Assembly (NCBI GenBank): GCA_003222675.1
Contig: QHWT01000100.1
Span: 3,034 to 59,446, forward strand
DNA: 56,413 nucleotides
From: Acidobacteriota bacterium
GTDB lineage: Bacteria > Acidobacteriota > Vicinamibacteria > Vicinamibacterales > 2-12-FULL-66-21
Direction of reading: 5' to 3'
Below are positions 16,944 through 25,665 of this stretch, piece after piece (position 1 is the stretch's first letter; each line of letters starts with the position of its first letter). The notes beneath the pieces are model-generated. The model was not told the origin of the DNA and searched no databases. It was given only the letters and a program-made list of their open reading frames with translations. The position numbers and the translations under genes were made by a program.

Positions 16944-17755
16944 CAGTCGGCCTCCTCGCGCTGCCGCGACGCCTCGTAGAGGATGAGCGCCGCCGCAATG
17001 GCGACGTTCAGCGATTCAACCGGCGGACGCATCGGGATTGTCACCGTCTCACTGGCGGCGGCGAGGGCGTCTCCCGAGATGCCCGCGCCTTCGCCGCCGA
17101 GAACGATCGCCGTCGGTCCACGCAGATCGACGCGAGGAAGCGGCGCGCCGCCGCGAGGCACGGCGGCGATCAGGCGGACTCGCGCGTCCCGCGCGGCAGC
17201 GATCACATCGTGCAGCGTGCCACGCGCGGCGACCGGCACGCGGAAGGTGCCGCCCATCGCTCCGCGCAGCGCCTTCCATCCGAAGGGATTGGCTGATCCC
17301 TCGATCGTCACGATGCCGCTCGCGCCGCAGGCGGCGGCTGTTCGAACGATCGCACCGACGTTGCCGGGGTCCTGGAGACCGGCAAGGACGAGCACGAGCT
17401 GTCGAGCGCCGGCGAAGGCGGCGCGCAGATCGGGTGGCTGCGTATGCGCGATGGCGACAACCCCGGACGGGTGCTGAACCGGACTCATCGCCGCGAGCAC
17501 GTGATCGCTGACCGTGAGCACGCGGCCGCCGTGCTTTTTCACCTCCCTGGCAATGCGCGCGAGCGGCGAGAGCGCAGTGCCGACCTCGCGATCGGAAAAT
17601 GCGGCGACCTCCACCGGCACGCCGCACGCGAGCGCTTCTTCGACCAGATGTGCGCCGTCGAGCAGCAGCTCGCCCGGCTTCGCGGCGCCCGAGGCGCGCG
17701 CGAGCTCGCGAAATCGCTTGACGATCGCGTTCTGGCGACTCGTGATCCGCTCCAT
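16943..17755 (-). CDS. TrmH/SpoU-family 2'-O-ribose RNA methyltransferase
   Basis: 270 residues from ATG 17755 ([19 protein letters not shown]), the conserved start. The longer open frame upstream only translates a 106-bp tandem repeat. A SpoU substrate-binding N-domain is followed by the trefoil-knot SPOUT domain: [19 protein letters not shown] (motif 1), [11 protein letters not shown] (motif 2) and [20 protein letters not shown] (motif 3). It methylates rRNA or tRNA with SAM; 23S rRNA (RlmB/TsnR-like) is most likely but the site cannot be read from sequence. Stop and rarA start overlap. Confidence 0.9.
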   Translation of the reverse strand: MERITSRQNAIVKRFRELARASGAAKPGELLLDGAHLVEEALACGVPVEVAAFSDREVGTALSPLARIAREVKKHGGRVLTVSDHVLAAMSPVQHPSGVVAIAHTQPPDLRAAFAGARQLVLVLAGLQDPGNVGAIVRTAAACGASGIVTIEGSANPFGWKALRGAMGGTFRVPVAARGTLHDVIAAARDARVRLIAAVPRGGAPLPRVDLRGPTAIVLGGEGAGISGDALAAASETVTIPMRPPVESLNVAIAAALILYEASRQREEAD

Positions 17756-17984
17756 CTCTTGGCGCTCGGGGCCGCCGCTGCGCGGCGGTTCCCTCCGGCC
17801 CCTCGCTACGCTCGCTTCATTGCGCGGCCGCTTCGCCGGCCGCTCCATTCCGCTCGCGGAGCTCTTGGCGCTCGGGGCCGCCGCTGCGCGGCGGTTCCCT
17901 CCGGCCCCTCGCTACGCTCGCTTCATTGCGCGGCCGCTTCGCCGGCCGCTCCATTCCGCTCGCGGAGCTCTTGGCGCTCGGGCC
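17756..17984 (+). repeat. 106-bp perfect tandem duplication plus partial third copy
   Basis: A unit beginning CTCTTGGCGCTCGGGGCC is repeated with a 106-bp shift (starts 17756, 17862, 17968), the third copy stopping after about 17 bp. Inside each unit are GC-rich palindromes (GCCGCTGCGCGGCGG, GCGGCCGCTTCGCCGGCCGC). It lies between the divergent methyltransferase and greA, covering the promoter region of both. Confidence 0.92.
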
Positions 17985-18085
17985 GCAGGCGTCCGCAATC
18001 TATTATTTCGCAAAGGTGTAGATCGCAAGTAGCAACGCGTCTCCTGCCTTCCGCCTACTGCCTCCTGCCTCCTGAATCTGCTACC

Positions 18086-18562
18086 ATGACCGGCGTGAAG
18101 GCGAAGATCTTGAAGAAGTTCGAAGACGAGATCCAGCAGCTCGACCGCGAGTTGAAGACCGAGCTCCCGAAGGAGATCAAGCGCGCGCGCGAGCTCGGCG
18201 ATCTGCGAGAGAATGCCGAATACCAGGCGGCGAAAGAGCGCCAGCGGCTCGTCGAATCGCGCATCAGCCTGCTGCACAAACGCGTCAGCGAGATCTCGCT
18301 GATGAACCTCGATCGTCTTCCGAAGGACAAGGTGGGATTTGGATCGACGGTGACGCTGCGCGACGAGGCAGGGCAGACCGTGATCTATCAGCTCGTCATG
18401 CCGGAAGACGCCAATGTCGAGGACGGATTGATTTCCACCGCATCGCCGATCGGACGTGCGCTATTGAACAAGGAAGAAGGCGACGAGGTCGTGGTCAAGG
18501 CGCCCAACGGCACCGTCCGGCACTTCGAGATCACTAAGCTTCTTACCATCCATAACGAATGA
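18086..18562 (+). CDS. greA: Transcript cleavage factor GreA
   Basis: 158 residues from ATG 18086; the longer open frame upstream is a product of the 106-bp repeat. An N-terminal coiled coil (about 5-75) carries the acidic tip ELGDLRENAEYQAAKERQ, then a C-terminal FKBP-like domain (GSTVTLRDEAGQTVIYQLVM, ISTASPIGRALLNKEEGDEV). It inserts into the RNA polymerase secondary channel to rescue backtracked complexes. A short palindrome AGGCCGC/GCGGCCT (18562-18577) follows the stop. Confidence 0.95.
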   Translation: MTGVKAKILKKFEDEIQQLDRELKTELPKEIKRARELGDLRENAEYQAAKERQRLVESRISLLHKRVSEISLMNLDRLPKDKVGFGSTVTLRDEAGQTVIYQLVMPEDANVEDGLISTASPIGRALLNKEEGDEVVVKAPNGTVRHFEITKLLTIHNE

Positions 18563-18581
18563 GGCCGCTCGCGGCCTGCCC

Positions 18582-19985
18582 GTGATCACACCCGACCGAC
18601 CGGATCGCCAATACTCGACGCGGCTCCGCACTGCCCTCGTGCTCACCGGCACCGGCACGGCCGGCGCGTACCACGCAGGCGTGCTGCGCGCGCTGCACGA
18701 AGCGGGCGTGCGCATCGATCTCGTTGCCGGGCGCGGCATCGGCGCACTTGGCGCCATATTCGCCGCGGTCGATGGCGGCCAGCGGTTGTGGAGCAGCGAA
18801 GGCCTGTGGAAGCACGAGTCCGTGCGCGGCGCTTACGGGTGGCGGACACCGCTTCGCGTGGCGGGGTGGGCGCTCGTCGCCGCGTGTGCGCTGTTGGCGA
18901 TCCCCGTCGCGCTGCTCGCGATCGGCGTGCTCGTGGCTGCCGTCGGCGCGCTGCTATGGCTTTTGAGCCTGACGGGCGTATCGACGGCATTCACCTCCGC
19001 GTACGCGCGCTCGATCGATGCGTTGTTCGCGCCGACATCGCTCCCGACGATTCTCCCGCGTCTCGTGGTGTTCTGCCTGCTCGTGGCAATTGGCGCGCTC
19101 GCGGTCTCGCTCGGGGTCGCCGTGTTTCGCGCACCGCTGCGGCGGCGCGTGCGGCCCGGAGGGATCTGGCGGCTCGTGGGCGCGCCGCTCTCAGCCAATG
19201 CCGTACTCGACCAAACATCCATCGAGCTGTGGAACCTGATTCGAGGCGCCGCGCCGATTGCCGCGCCGCCCCGGGCGGAGCTCGGACGCAAGTACGTCGA
19301 TCTCCAGGGATTTCGCGAGCTGATGCTGCTCGCACACGACATGGACGCGCGGCGCGACATGGTGTTCGCGCTGCTCGGCGACAGCCAGCGTGCGCGTTTC
19401 TTTACACGTCCGGTCCTCGACGGCAGCCGCCAGGCCGAGGCGTTCGATCTCGCGGGCGTTGGTCGTGAGCACTTGTTCGATGCGCTGGCCGCGTCGCTCA
19501 CAATTCCGGTCGCCACGGATCCGCACCTCATCCGATTTCCCGCGGAGGGGCCGTGGCGGGGTGAGACCCATCGTCTCTGCGATCGTCCCGGCTCGCTCGA
19601 GCGGCTGCTCGAGGAGGTGTCGGTCGCCGGGGCCGAACAAGTGATCGTTTTGTCGGCGGCGCCTCCTCCCGCGCGTCCGCACGAGCTCAGTTCCGGCCGC
19701 GCGGATCTCCGCGGCCGCGCGGGCGAGCAGCTAGGCGCGTTCGAAGCGGCGGCGCTTCGCGACGCGATGGAGCGCGCTGCCGGACGGTTCGCGGGGCTTT
19801 TCCTGATCCGCCCCGCGCACAATCCGCTCGGGCCGCTCGATTTCGGGGGCGTGTACGACGAGCGCTCCGATCGTCCGTACTTCCTTGCGGAACTCGTCGA
19901 TCGGGGCTACGAAGACGCCTACCGCCAGTTCATCGATCCGGTCATCGCTGCGAGTGGTGACCGCATCGAACGGGTCCAATCGTAA
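18582..19985 (+). CDS. Patatin-like membrane protein lacking the nucleophile serine
   Basis: 467 residues, GTG start 20 bp after greA. The oxyanion-loop motif of patatins is visible (LVLTGTGTAGAYHAGVLRAL), but the expected GxSxG elbow reads G50-R-G52-I-G54, so the serine is glycine. No DGG/DGA aspartate motif is seen; the corresponding region reads LCDRPGS. Two or three hydrophobic segments lie between (about 85-130 and 160-190). Known family role: phospholipid acyl hydrolysis. Here a non-catalytic lipid-binding or scaffold role is inferred. The C-terminus (GVYDERSDRPYFLAELVDRGYEDAYRQF) is well formed, so this is not simply a decaying gene. Confidence 0.72.
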   Translation: MITPDRPDRQYSTRLRTALVLTGTGTAGAYHAGVLRALHEAGVRIDLVAGRGIGALGAIFAAVDGGQRLWSSEGLWKHESVRGAYGWRTPLRVAGWALVAACALLAIPVALLAIGVLVAAVGALLWLLSLTGVSTAFTSAYARSIDALFAPTSLPTILPRLVVFCLLVAIGALAVSLGVAVFRAPLRRRVRPGGIWRLVGAPLSANAVLDQTSIELWNLIRGAAPIAAPPRAELGRKYVDLQGFRELMLLAHDMDARRDMVFALLGDSQRARFFTRPVLDGSRQAEAFDLAGVGREHLFDALAASLTIPVATDPHLIRFPAEGPWRGETHRLCDRPGSLERLLEEVSVAGAEQVIVLSAAPPPARPHELSSGRADLRGRAGEQLGAFEAAALRDAMERAAGRFAGLFLIRPAHNPLGPLDFGGVYDERSDRPYFLAELVDRGYEDAYRQFIDPVIAASGDRIERVQS

Positions 19986-20022
19986 TTGGTGATTTGGTGA
20001 TTTGTGATTTGGTGATGTGCTG
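19986..20022 (+). repeat. GATTTGGTGATTTGTGATTT word array
   Basis: Three or four copies of the TTTGGTGA word fill the spacer before the PLP-enzyme gene. It is the same word as in the corA-mutL spacer (11262-11300), here as one arm only, without an inverted partner. Confidence 0.8.
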
Positions 20023-20026
20023 AGCT

Positions 20027-21193
20027 ATGCGCGCCGCGACCGAGATGATTCACCGGGCGGAGGGGGCCAATCCCGACGCCGATCCGTTGACGCTGCCTAT
20101 CTACGAGACGACAACCTTCGTCTTCGAGAATGCGGAGCAGGTGAAAGCCTACAATGAGGGAAGATCGCAGCGGTTCCTGTATTCGCGCTACAGCAATCCC
20201 ACGATCGTTGCGGTGGAGCAGACGATCGCCGGGCTCGAGCGCGCAGAGTCCGCGATGCTGCTGTCGAGCGGGATGGCCGCCACCGCCACGGCGCTGCTTG
20301 CCCTGCTGAAATCCGGTGACGAGGTGATCTGCAGCTCCGCGATCTACGGTGGCACGCTCCACCTGCTCGCCGACCTGTTCCCGCACTACGGGATCAAGAC
20401 GCGGTTCGCGTCGCTCGACGAACTGGCAGCGCCGGCGTCGCTCATCACACCGTCGACGCGTGTGCTCTGGTTCGAATCGCCAATCAATCCGACGCTGCGC
20501 TGCGTGGACGTGGCGGCAATCGCCGCGGCGTGCCGCGCGCGCGAGATCATCTCCATCATCGACAACACGTTCGCGAGCCCCGTCAACCAGCAGCCGATCG
20601 GGTTGGGCGTCGATGTCGTCATGCACAGCGTTACCAAGTACCTCAACGGGCACAGCGACGTGACCGCCGGCGCGCTCGCCGGACCGCGGACTCTGATTCA
20701 GCAGATCGACAAGACCCGTAAGATGCTCGGCACCGTGATCGATCCACAGGCGGCCTACGCGATCGGCCGCGGTGTCAAGACGCTCGCCGTCCGCATGGAG
20801 CGTCACAACAGCAACGGCCTCGCGATCGCGCGCTGGCTGGAGCGCGATTCACGCGTGACGAAGGTGTACTACCCGGGGCTGGAATCGCATCCCGACCACG
20901 CGCTCGCCGCGCGCCAGATGCGCGGGTTCGGCGGCATGGTGTGCGTGGATCTCGGTGGCGGCCAGGAGCGAGCCGAGCGCTTTTTCGATCGCCTCAAGGT
21001 CTTCAAGCGCGCCGCAAGCCTTGGCGGAGTGGAAAGCCTCTGCAGCCTCCCAGTGCTGACCTCGCAGCTGGGGCACACCGACGCGCAACTCGCCGAAGCC
21101 GGCGTCGCGCGCAGCATGGCACGCCTCTCGGTCGGTCTCGAAGATGCCGAGGACTTGATCGAGGACCTCGACCAAGCGCTCGGCAATCGCTAA
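20027..21193 (+). CDS. Cys/Met-metabolism PLP enzyme (cystathionine gamma-synthase / methionine gamma-lyase family)
   Basis: 388 residues, full length. Diagnostic segments: LPIYETTTFVFENAEQV, YSRYSNPTIVAVEQTIAGLE, SSGMAATATALLALLKSGDE, YGGTLHL, WFESPINPTLRCVD, IIDNTFASP, and the PLP lysine in HSVTKYLNGHSD. The C-terminal S-L-G-G-V-E-S-L motif is present. It catalyses gamma- (or beta-) elimination/replacement on homoserine esters, cystathionine or methionine; which one cannot be told by eye. The 3' end runs into a 39-bp hairpin. Confidence 0.92.
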   Translation: MRAATEMIHRAEGANPDADPLTLPIYETTTFVFENAEQVKAYNEGRSQRFLYSRYSNPTIVAVEQTIAGLERAESAMLLSSGMAATATALLALLKSGDEVICSSAIYGGTLHLLADLFPHYGIKTRFASLDELAAPASLITPSTRVLWFESPINPTLRCVDVAAIAAACRAREIISIIDNTFASPVNQQPIGLGVDVVMHSVTKYLNGHSDVTAGALAGPRTLIQQIDKTRKMLGTVIDPQAAYAIGRGVKTLAVRMERHNSNGLAIARWLERDSRVTKVYYPGLESHPDHALAARQMRGFGGMVCVDLGGGQERAERFFDRLKVFKRAASLGGVESLCSLPVLTSQLGHTDAQLAEAGVARSMARLSVGLEDAEDLIEDLDQALGNR

Positions 21194-21318
21194 TCCCTGA
21201 TCCCTGATCCGGGATCCCTCATCCTCGATCCGGTATCACTAATCCCTGATCCGCGGCACGATTCGCGATCGAGATTCGCGATCGAGGATGAGGGATCCCG
21301 GATCAGGGATCAGGGATT
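21192..21318 (+). terminator. Perfect 39-bp inverted repeat between convergent genes
   Basis: Positions 21192-21230 are the exact reverse complement of 21280-21318, with a 49-nt loop that itself contains CGATTCGCGATCGAGATTCG. Each arm is built of repeated words (CCCTGAT, GGGATCC). The left arm begins inside the stop codon of the PLP enzyme and the right arm ends 14 bp from the stop of the DHH gene, so it can serve both convergent transcripts. Confidence 0.92.
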
Positions 21319-21331
21319 GACGATCGACACC

Positions 21332-22759
21332 CTACCGCGCGGCGGTCAGCTTCTTCTCGGTCGCAGGTTCGTGCAGGAACTGCGCGGCCATCTCGGCGAG
21401 CTTCGCCGCCACCGCTTCTCCCTCGAGATTCCCGTACTTCGCGCGGAAGCGATCGATCGGCACCACCGCCTTCGCCATCGCGCGGTGTCCCCCCGCGGAG
21501 CCGAGTTCGGCGAACCAGCGCTTGACGAATTCCCCCGCATTGCGCGAGTAACCCAAATTGCGCACGCTGACGATCAGCATCTGCCCGACAATCCCTGAGA
21601 CGATCGTCCACTTGACGTCTTCGAGCTGCAGGAAGAAATCCGCGGTGTAGGGGATGAAGTCCTCGCGCGGCGCTTCGCCGATGAACGCCGTGAAGATCTG
21701 CTCGCGCAGCGTGCCGCTGCGGCTCGCCCGCGTGACGTATTCCAGACGCTCGAGCGTGATTTCCGCCCCTTCCATCTTCCGGATCAAGGCTGCATCTGCG
21801 AGCGGATAGAGGAACGTGAACGCTTCGAGGTCGACGCGGTTCGTGTGGCGCGCGAAGAACAGCGTGTCCGACTTGATGGCGTAGAGCATCGCCGTCGCCG
21901 TGCGTTCCGAGATGTTCACGTCGACGGCGCGCAGATGCTCGGTCAGGATCGTCGACGTGGAGCCGTATTCGGCGCGGATGTCCTTGAACACCGTGCTGTA
22001 GCCCGGCTGCTCCGGATGATGATCGATCACGAGATCGGCGCGGTCGAGCAGGCCGCCGAAGTAATGCGGCTGCACATCGACGGTGGCGATGCGATCAAAT
22101 CCCGCGAACGACGCTGGCGTAATCTGCTCGACCTGGATGTCGAGCATGTTCGCCATCCGCAGGTTCTCCGGCCGGGTCACGCCTTGCATCGCGCCGATGA
22201 TTGCCGTGGTCTTCGTCCGCCGCAGCAGGTTGCGCAGGGCGAGGCCGCTGGCCAGCGCATCCGGGTCCGGGTCGTTGTGGAGGAGAATGAGCACTCGGTC
22301 CGCGTCGGCGAAGTACCGCTGGTACTGCTGCACGCGCGCGCGCGTCATCGACCGGCTCAGTTCGGTTACAAGCGTCGGCCTGACGAGCTCCGCGAGATCG
22401 AAGTGCGTGACCTCGGCCGCGTCCGGCTTCAGGCCATCGCCTTTGCCGTTGGCGTGACGCTTGCCGGTGTGCAGCACGTAGATGAGGGTGCCGCCGGCGT
22501 CGCGCACGGCATCGAGGATCTTCTTGACGCTGCGACGGCCGGTGTCCTCGACGATGAAACAGGTGTTCGGTGAGACGTCTTCTTTCAGGTAGGTATCGAC
22601 TCGTCTCGGATCTGCAGCGAAGACCTCGACCCCCGCGTCGTGGAGGCGCCGCGCGAGCGGCTTGCTCTCCACCAGGAATTCCACCTCGAAGCTCGGGAGC
22701 AGTACCTCGTCGAGCGCTCGAATGACCAGCTCATCCTGACAGATGGCCAGAACGCGCAC
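21332..22759 (-). CDS. DHH-family phosphoesterase with N-terminal nucleotide-binding-like domain
   Basis: 475 residues. The N-terminal 125 residues form a Rossmann-like module (MRVLAICQDELVIRALDEVL). The DHH domain follows: HNDPDPDALASG (H161, D163, D165, D167; Mn2+ ligands), IDHHP, and the C-terminal DHHA1 motif GSAGGHRAMA. This matches NrnA/RecJ-like phosphoesterases that degrade nano-RNAs, pAp or cyclic dinucleotides. The N-domain arrangement resembles TrkA_N-DHH proteins. The true substrate is unknown. It is divergent from the outer-membrane gene that follows. Confidence 0.88.
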   Translation of the reverse strand: MRVLAICQDELVIRALDEVLLPSFEVEFLVESKPLARRLHDAGVEVFAADPRRVDTYLKEDVSPNTCFIVEDTGRRSVKKILDAVRDAGGTLIYVLHTGKRHANGKGDGLKPDAAEVTHFDLAELVRPTLVTELSRSMTRARVQQYQRYFADADRVLILLHNDPDPDALASGLALRNLLRRTKTTAIIGAMQGVTRPENLRMANMLDIQVEQITPASFAGFDRIATVDVQPHYFGGLLDRADLVIDHHPEQPGYSTVFKDIRAEYGSTSTILTEHLRAVDVNISERTATAMLYAIKSDTLFFARHTNRVDLEAFTFLYPLADAALIRKMEGAEITLERLEYVTRASRSGTLREQIFTAFIGEAPREDFIPYTADFFLQLEDVKWTIVSGIVGQMLIVSVRNLGYSRNAGEFVKRWFAELGSAGGHRAMAKAVVPIDRFRAKYGNLEGEAVAAKLAEMAAQFLHEPATEKKLTAAR

Positions 22760-22838
22760 GTCAGTTCCTGTATCCGCTGGTCACGAAAGCACCGCGTCTG
22801 CGGAGCGTAGCCATGCCAAACGTTCATTATACGCCGGG

Positions 22839-25535
22839 TTGAGGTGGTCGCTTCTTGCCGGACCGGTGCTGATGCCGGCCTGGTCGGGGGCCCAAATCCC
22901 CTCGACGCCCCCGTGTGCGCAATGTGTCCGGATCAGTGTATCGGCTGCCGAGGCACTGTCTTTACCGCGACACCTGGACGGCCTTGGCATCATGCTCCGG
23001 GTGAGCGCCGGGGCAGCTCAGGCCGACTGGGAGTCCGCGCTGCGCGATCTCCGCGCGCGGGGCGCAGCCGTCAACGTGCAGATTGTCGGCGTTCCGGACC
23101 CGCCCGATCCGCTGCTTCGTCTCGACATGCGGCAGTTCACGTTTGACGTGCGCGACGAAGCGAATACCCGAGGCGCTGCGGAGATTGACGACCTCCTGTT
23201 TCGGTTGAAGCGCGCGGTCGCGGTTGTCGCGGGCGGTCAGCCACCGCCCGCCGTTGAGATCGTGACCCCTCCGGCGCTAGCGAATGCTCTTCAATCGTTG
23301 AGAGACATCGGCTTTGGCATTGGCATTCGTGCGATGGAGAGCACGCCGACGGCTCACGGTCTCCCGGACCTGCTCTTCGGTCCCCCGGACGGCTTCTGGC
23401 GGCTTCCTGCGGACCCGCTCGTTGCGAATCAGCTGGTCTCGGATCTTCTTCGCGTGTTGCCGTGGCTGCCGGCTCAGATGCTTCCGCGCGGGACGATGGC
23501 CTGCGGCAACATCACGGTTCCCCTGTACGCGGATCTTGCGGCGATGAAGGTCGTGGGGGTCAGCGAGAAGTGCCCGGCAGGCGCAGCGGTGACGCCCGCC
23601 GTTTCGGGCGCGACGGTTGAACGCCTCGATGTGGCCGGCGTGTCGTTGTTCCGCATGACCAGCCCACCTCACGAAACGCTGATCGAAAGTGTTGGTGTCA
23701 CCGCACCCGCCAAGTTGACGGCGGAAGAGATCGTCGGTCGGCATCAGGCACAGGCGGCGAAGCAGGCAACGCAGATCTCGACGCTGATCTCGACGGGCTC
23801 GCTGACGCTCACGTTCGAGGCGCCGGGATTCGTCGCGCCGCTGACGATCACGTCGCGGACGACGATTTTCACCGGCGACGGGCGGACGGATCTGCAGCAG
23901 CAGGGCATCCGCGTGAATGGCGTCGCGTTCACGGCGAACGGCGGCGTGCCGCGCCTGCCGATCATCGAGCCGGAGCGCGCCGCGGCGCCGCCGCTCGCGA
24001 TTACGCTGAACGATCTGTATCGCTACCGCCTGGACGGGCGGGACACGATCGTTGGACACGCGTGCTACGTCATCCGGTTCACGCCGCGCGATCGCAGGGC
24101 CTCCTTGTACGAAGGACGCGCGTGGATCGCGGTGGATTCGTTCGCGATGGTCCGCGTATCCGCGGTGCAGACGGGGCTCCGCGGCCCGATCACCGCGTCG
24201 GAGCAGACCGACGAGTTCCGCGACAACGGCCAGGGGATGTGGCTCCTCGCGCGATCGGATGTCAGGCAGACCTACGAAGGGGCAGGCGTCCGCACGCCGA
24301 TTCACCGGCTGATGATCCTCGAACATCACGACGTCAATTCCCCGGAGTTCCAAGCGCGTCGCGCCGTCGCGTATGCGTCGAAGGATGTCATGCTCCGCGA
24401 CACGGCGGAAGGCTTTCGATATCTCACGATGAAGGCCGGAAGCCAGAAGCCTGAAGCCGGAAGCCGGAAGCCCGAGGCCGGAAGTCCGAAACCCGAATCC
24501 GGAATCCCGACGTCCGATGCGAGCCGCGTAGTCGCTGGTCGTGCCGATCGCGTCCGCACGCTCGCGTTCGGCGTGATCGTCGATCCCAACATCTCGCAGC
24601 CGCTGCCGTTTGCGGGCGTGAGCTATGTCGATTTCAACCTGTTCGGCACCGGCACGCAGTTCAACGGCTTCTTTGGCGGCGCGTTCGGGCAGCTCGCGTT
24701 CTCGGCGCCATCGCTCGCGGGATCACGCTGGCAGCTCGCCGGACGCGCGTTTGGCATTGCGACTGCCTACAACGATCGCGCGTTCGAGCAGGGCAGAGAA
24801 CAATACGCGCAGGATATCCGACAGCGCCCCGCCCAGGCGTCGGTGTGGGCCTTGCGCCCGCTCTCGTCACGGCTGACGCTGCGACTCGGTTACGACTGGG
24901 ACTACACCAAGTTCAGCCGCGGCGATGTCACTGACGCGTTGTTCGTCGTTCCCGCCAACCAGGTGGTGCACGGTGCGCGTGTGGGACTCGATCTGCAGCA
25001 CGCGGGATGGCAGATGTCGATGTGGTGGAATCCGGCCCGACGGGCCGGATGGAGATCCTGGGGGTATGACGCAGCCGATGCCGACGTGCACAAGGATTTC
25101 CAGCGGTACGGTCTCAGTGCCCTGCGCTCGGTCGCCCTCAGCCCGCGACTCGTGACGCGCATCGAGGCAGCATGGATGGCGGGGCACGATCTCGATCGGT
25201 TCAGCAGGTACGCATTCGGCACGTTCGACAATCGTCTGCATGGTTACCCTTCAGCACTGGTTCGCTACGATCGGGGCGGGGTGCTGCGTACGACGGCTGC
25301 GTGGTCTGTTGCAAAGGCGATACGCCTCGACGGATTCGCCGATACCGCCCAGGTGCATGATCCCGGCTTCGGCACTCGCGCGCGGAATTTCACGGGATTC
25401 GGCGCGGCCGTGGAGGCGCCCGCCCCCTTCGGCACGCTTCTCGCTGTCGAGTGGGGATTCGGCGTGCAGGGCATCGATGCCGACGGACGGCGGGGCACGC
25501 ACGTCCTGCGAATCAGCGGCTACAAGGTCTTTTGA
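22839..25535 (+). CDS. Large outer-membrane beta-barrel protein with LolA-like periplasmic domain
   Basis: About 898 residues. The start is uncertain: TTG 22839 gives a signal peptide (RWSLLAGPVLMPAWSGAQ), whereas the first ATG at 22743 would overlap the divergent DHH gene. N-terminal region of unknown fold (to about 280); a middle beta-rich part resembling outer-membrane lipoprotein-sorting/LolA-like domains (about 320-530); a repeat-encoded linker (SQKPEAGSRKPEAGS); then a C-terminal barrel with alternating strands (FAGVSYVDFNLFGTGTQFNG) ending ISGYKVF with terminal Phe, as expected for BAM insertion. Exact family and cargo unknown. Confidence 0.68.
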   Translation: MRWSLLAGPVLMPAWSGAQIPSTPPCAQCVRISVSAAEALSLPRHLDGLGIMLRVSAGAAQADWESALRDLRARGAAVNVQIVGVPDPPDPLLRLDMRQFTFDVRDEANTRGAAEIDDLLFRLKRAVAVVAGGQPPPAVEIVTPPALANALQSLRDIGFGIGIRAMESTPTAHGLPDLLFGPPDGFWRLPADPLVANQLVSDLLRVLPWLPAQMLPRGTMACGNITVPLYADLAAMKVVGVSEKCPAGAAVTPAVSGATVERLDVAGVSLFRMTSPPHETLIESVGVTAPAKLTAEEIVGRHQAQAAKQATQISTLISTGSLTLTFEAPGFVAPLTITSRTTIFTGDGRTDLQQQGIRVNGVAFTANGGVPRLPIIEPERAAAPPLAITLNDLYRYRLDGRDTIVGHACYVIRFTPRDRRASLYEGRAWIAVDSFAMVRVSAVQTGLRGPITASEQTDEFRDNGQGMWLLARSDVRQTYEGAGVRTPIHRLMILEHHDVNSPEFQARRAVAYASKDVMLRDTAEGFRYLTMKAGSQKPEAGSRKPEAGSPKPESGIPTSDASRVVAGRADRVRTLAFGVIVDPNISQPLPFAGVSYVDFNLFGTGTQFNGFFGGAFGQLAFSAPSLAGSRWQLAGRAFGIATAYNDRAFEQGREQYAQDIRQRPAQASVWALRPLSSRLTLRLGYDWDYTKFSRGDVTDALFVVPANQVVHGARVGLDLQHAGWQMSMWWNPARRAGWRSWGYDAADADVHKDFQRYGLSALRSVALSPRLVTRIEAAWMAGHDLDRFSRYAFGTFDNRLHGYPSALVRYDRGGVLRTTAAWSVAKAIRLDGFADTAQVHDPGFGTRARNFTGFGAAVEAPAPFGTLLAVEWGFGVQGIDADGRRGTHVLRISGYKVF
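24436..24515 (+). repeat. GGAAGCC(A/T)GAAGCC word array in frame inside the outer-membrane gene
   Basis: About nine GGAAGCCNGAAGCC or GGAAGTCCGAAACCC words encode KPEAGS-type repeats between the periplasmic and barrel regions. The word matches the GAAGCCTGAAGCC array in the spacer at 51870-51912. In frame, no stops. Confidence 0.85.
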
Positions 25536-25561
25536 GAGGAGTAGAATGACCGGACGGTGAC

Positions 25562-25650
25562 GGTCGTCAATGCTCGATGTTCAATGCTGAATGTCCAAAG
25601 ATGAATTTCTTTGAGCATTGAGCATTTGATGATTGATCATTGGACATTGT
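25562..25650 (+). repeat. Inverted TCAATGCT / AGCATTGA word repeat
   Basis: The left arm has GTCAATGCTCGATGTTCAATG and CTGAATGTCC words; the right arm has TTGAGCATTGAGCATTTG and TCATTGGACAT. The two arms can pair imperfectly. Related AATGCT words occur at 44122-44240 and 50298-50378. AT-rich against the background. Confidence 0.85.
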
Positions 25651-25665
25651 CCCCCGGAGGTCCCC

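Noticed and set aside
17444-18085. N-terminal extension of GreA over the 106-bp tandem repeat
   Set aside because: The extension is repeat translation and antisense of the methyltransferase gene; GreA starts normally at ATG 18086.
20000-20027. SAM riboswitch upstream of the trans-sulfuration gene
   Set aside because: The spacer is only about 40 bp and consists of GATTTGGTGA repeats; no riboswitch could fit.
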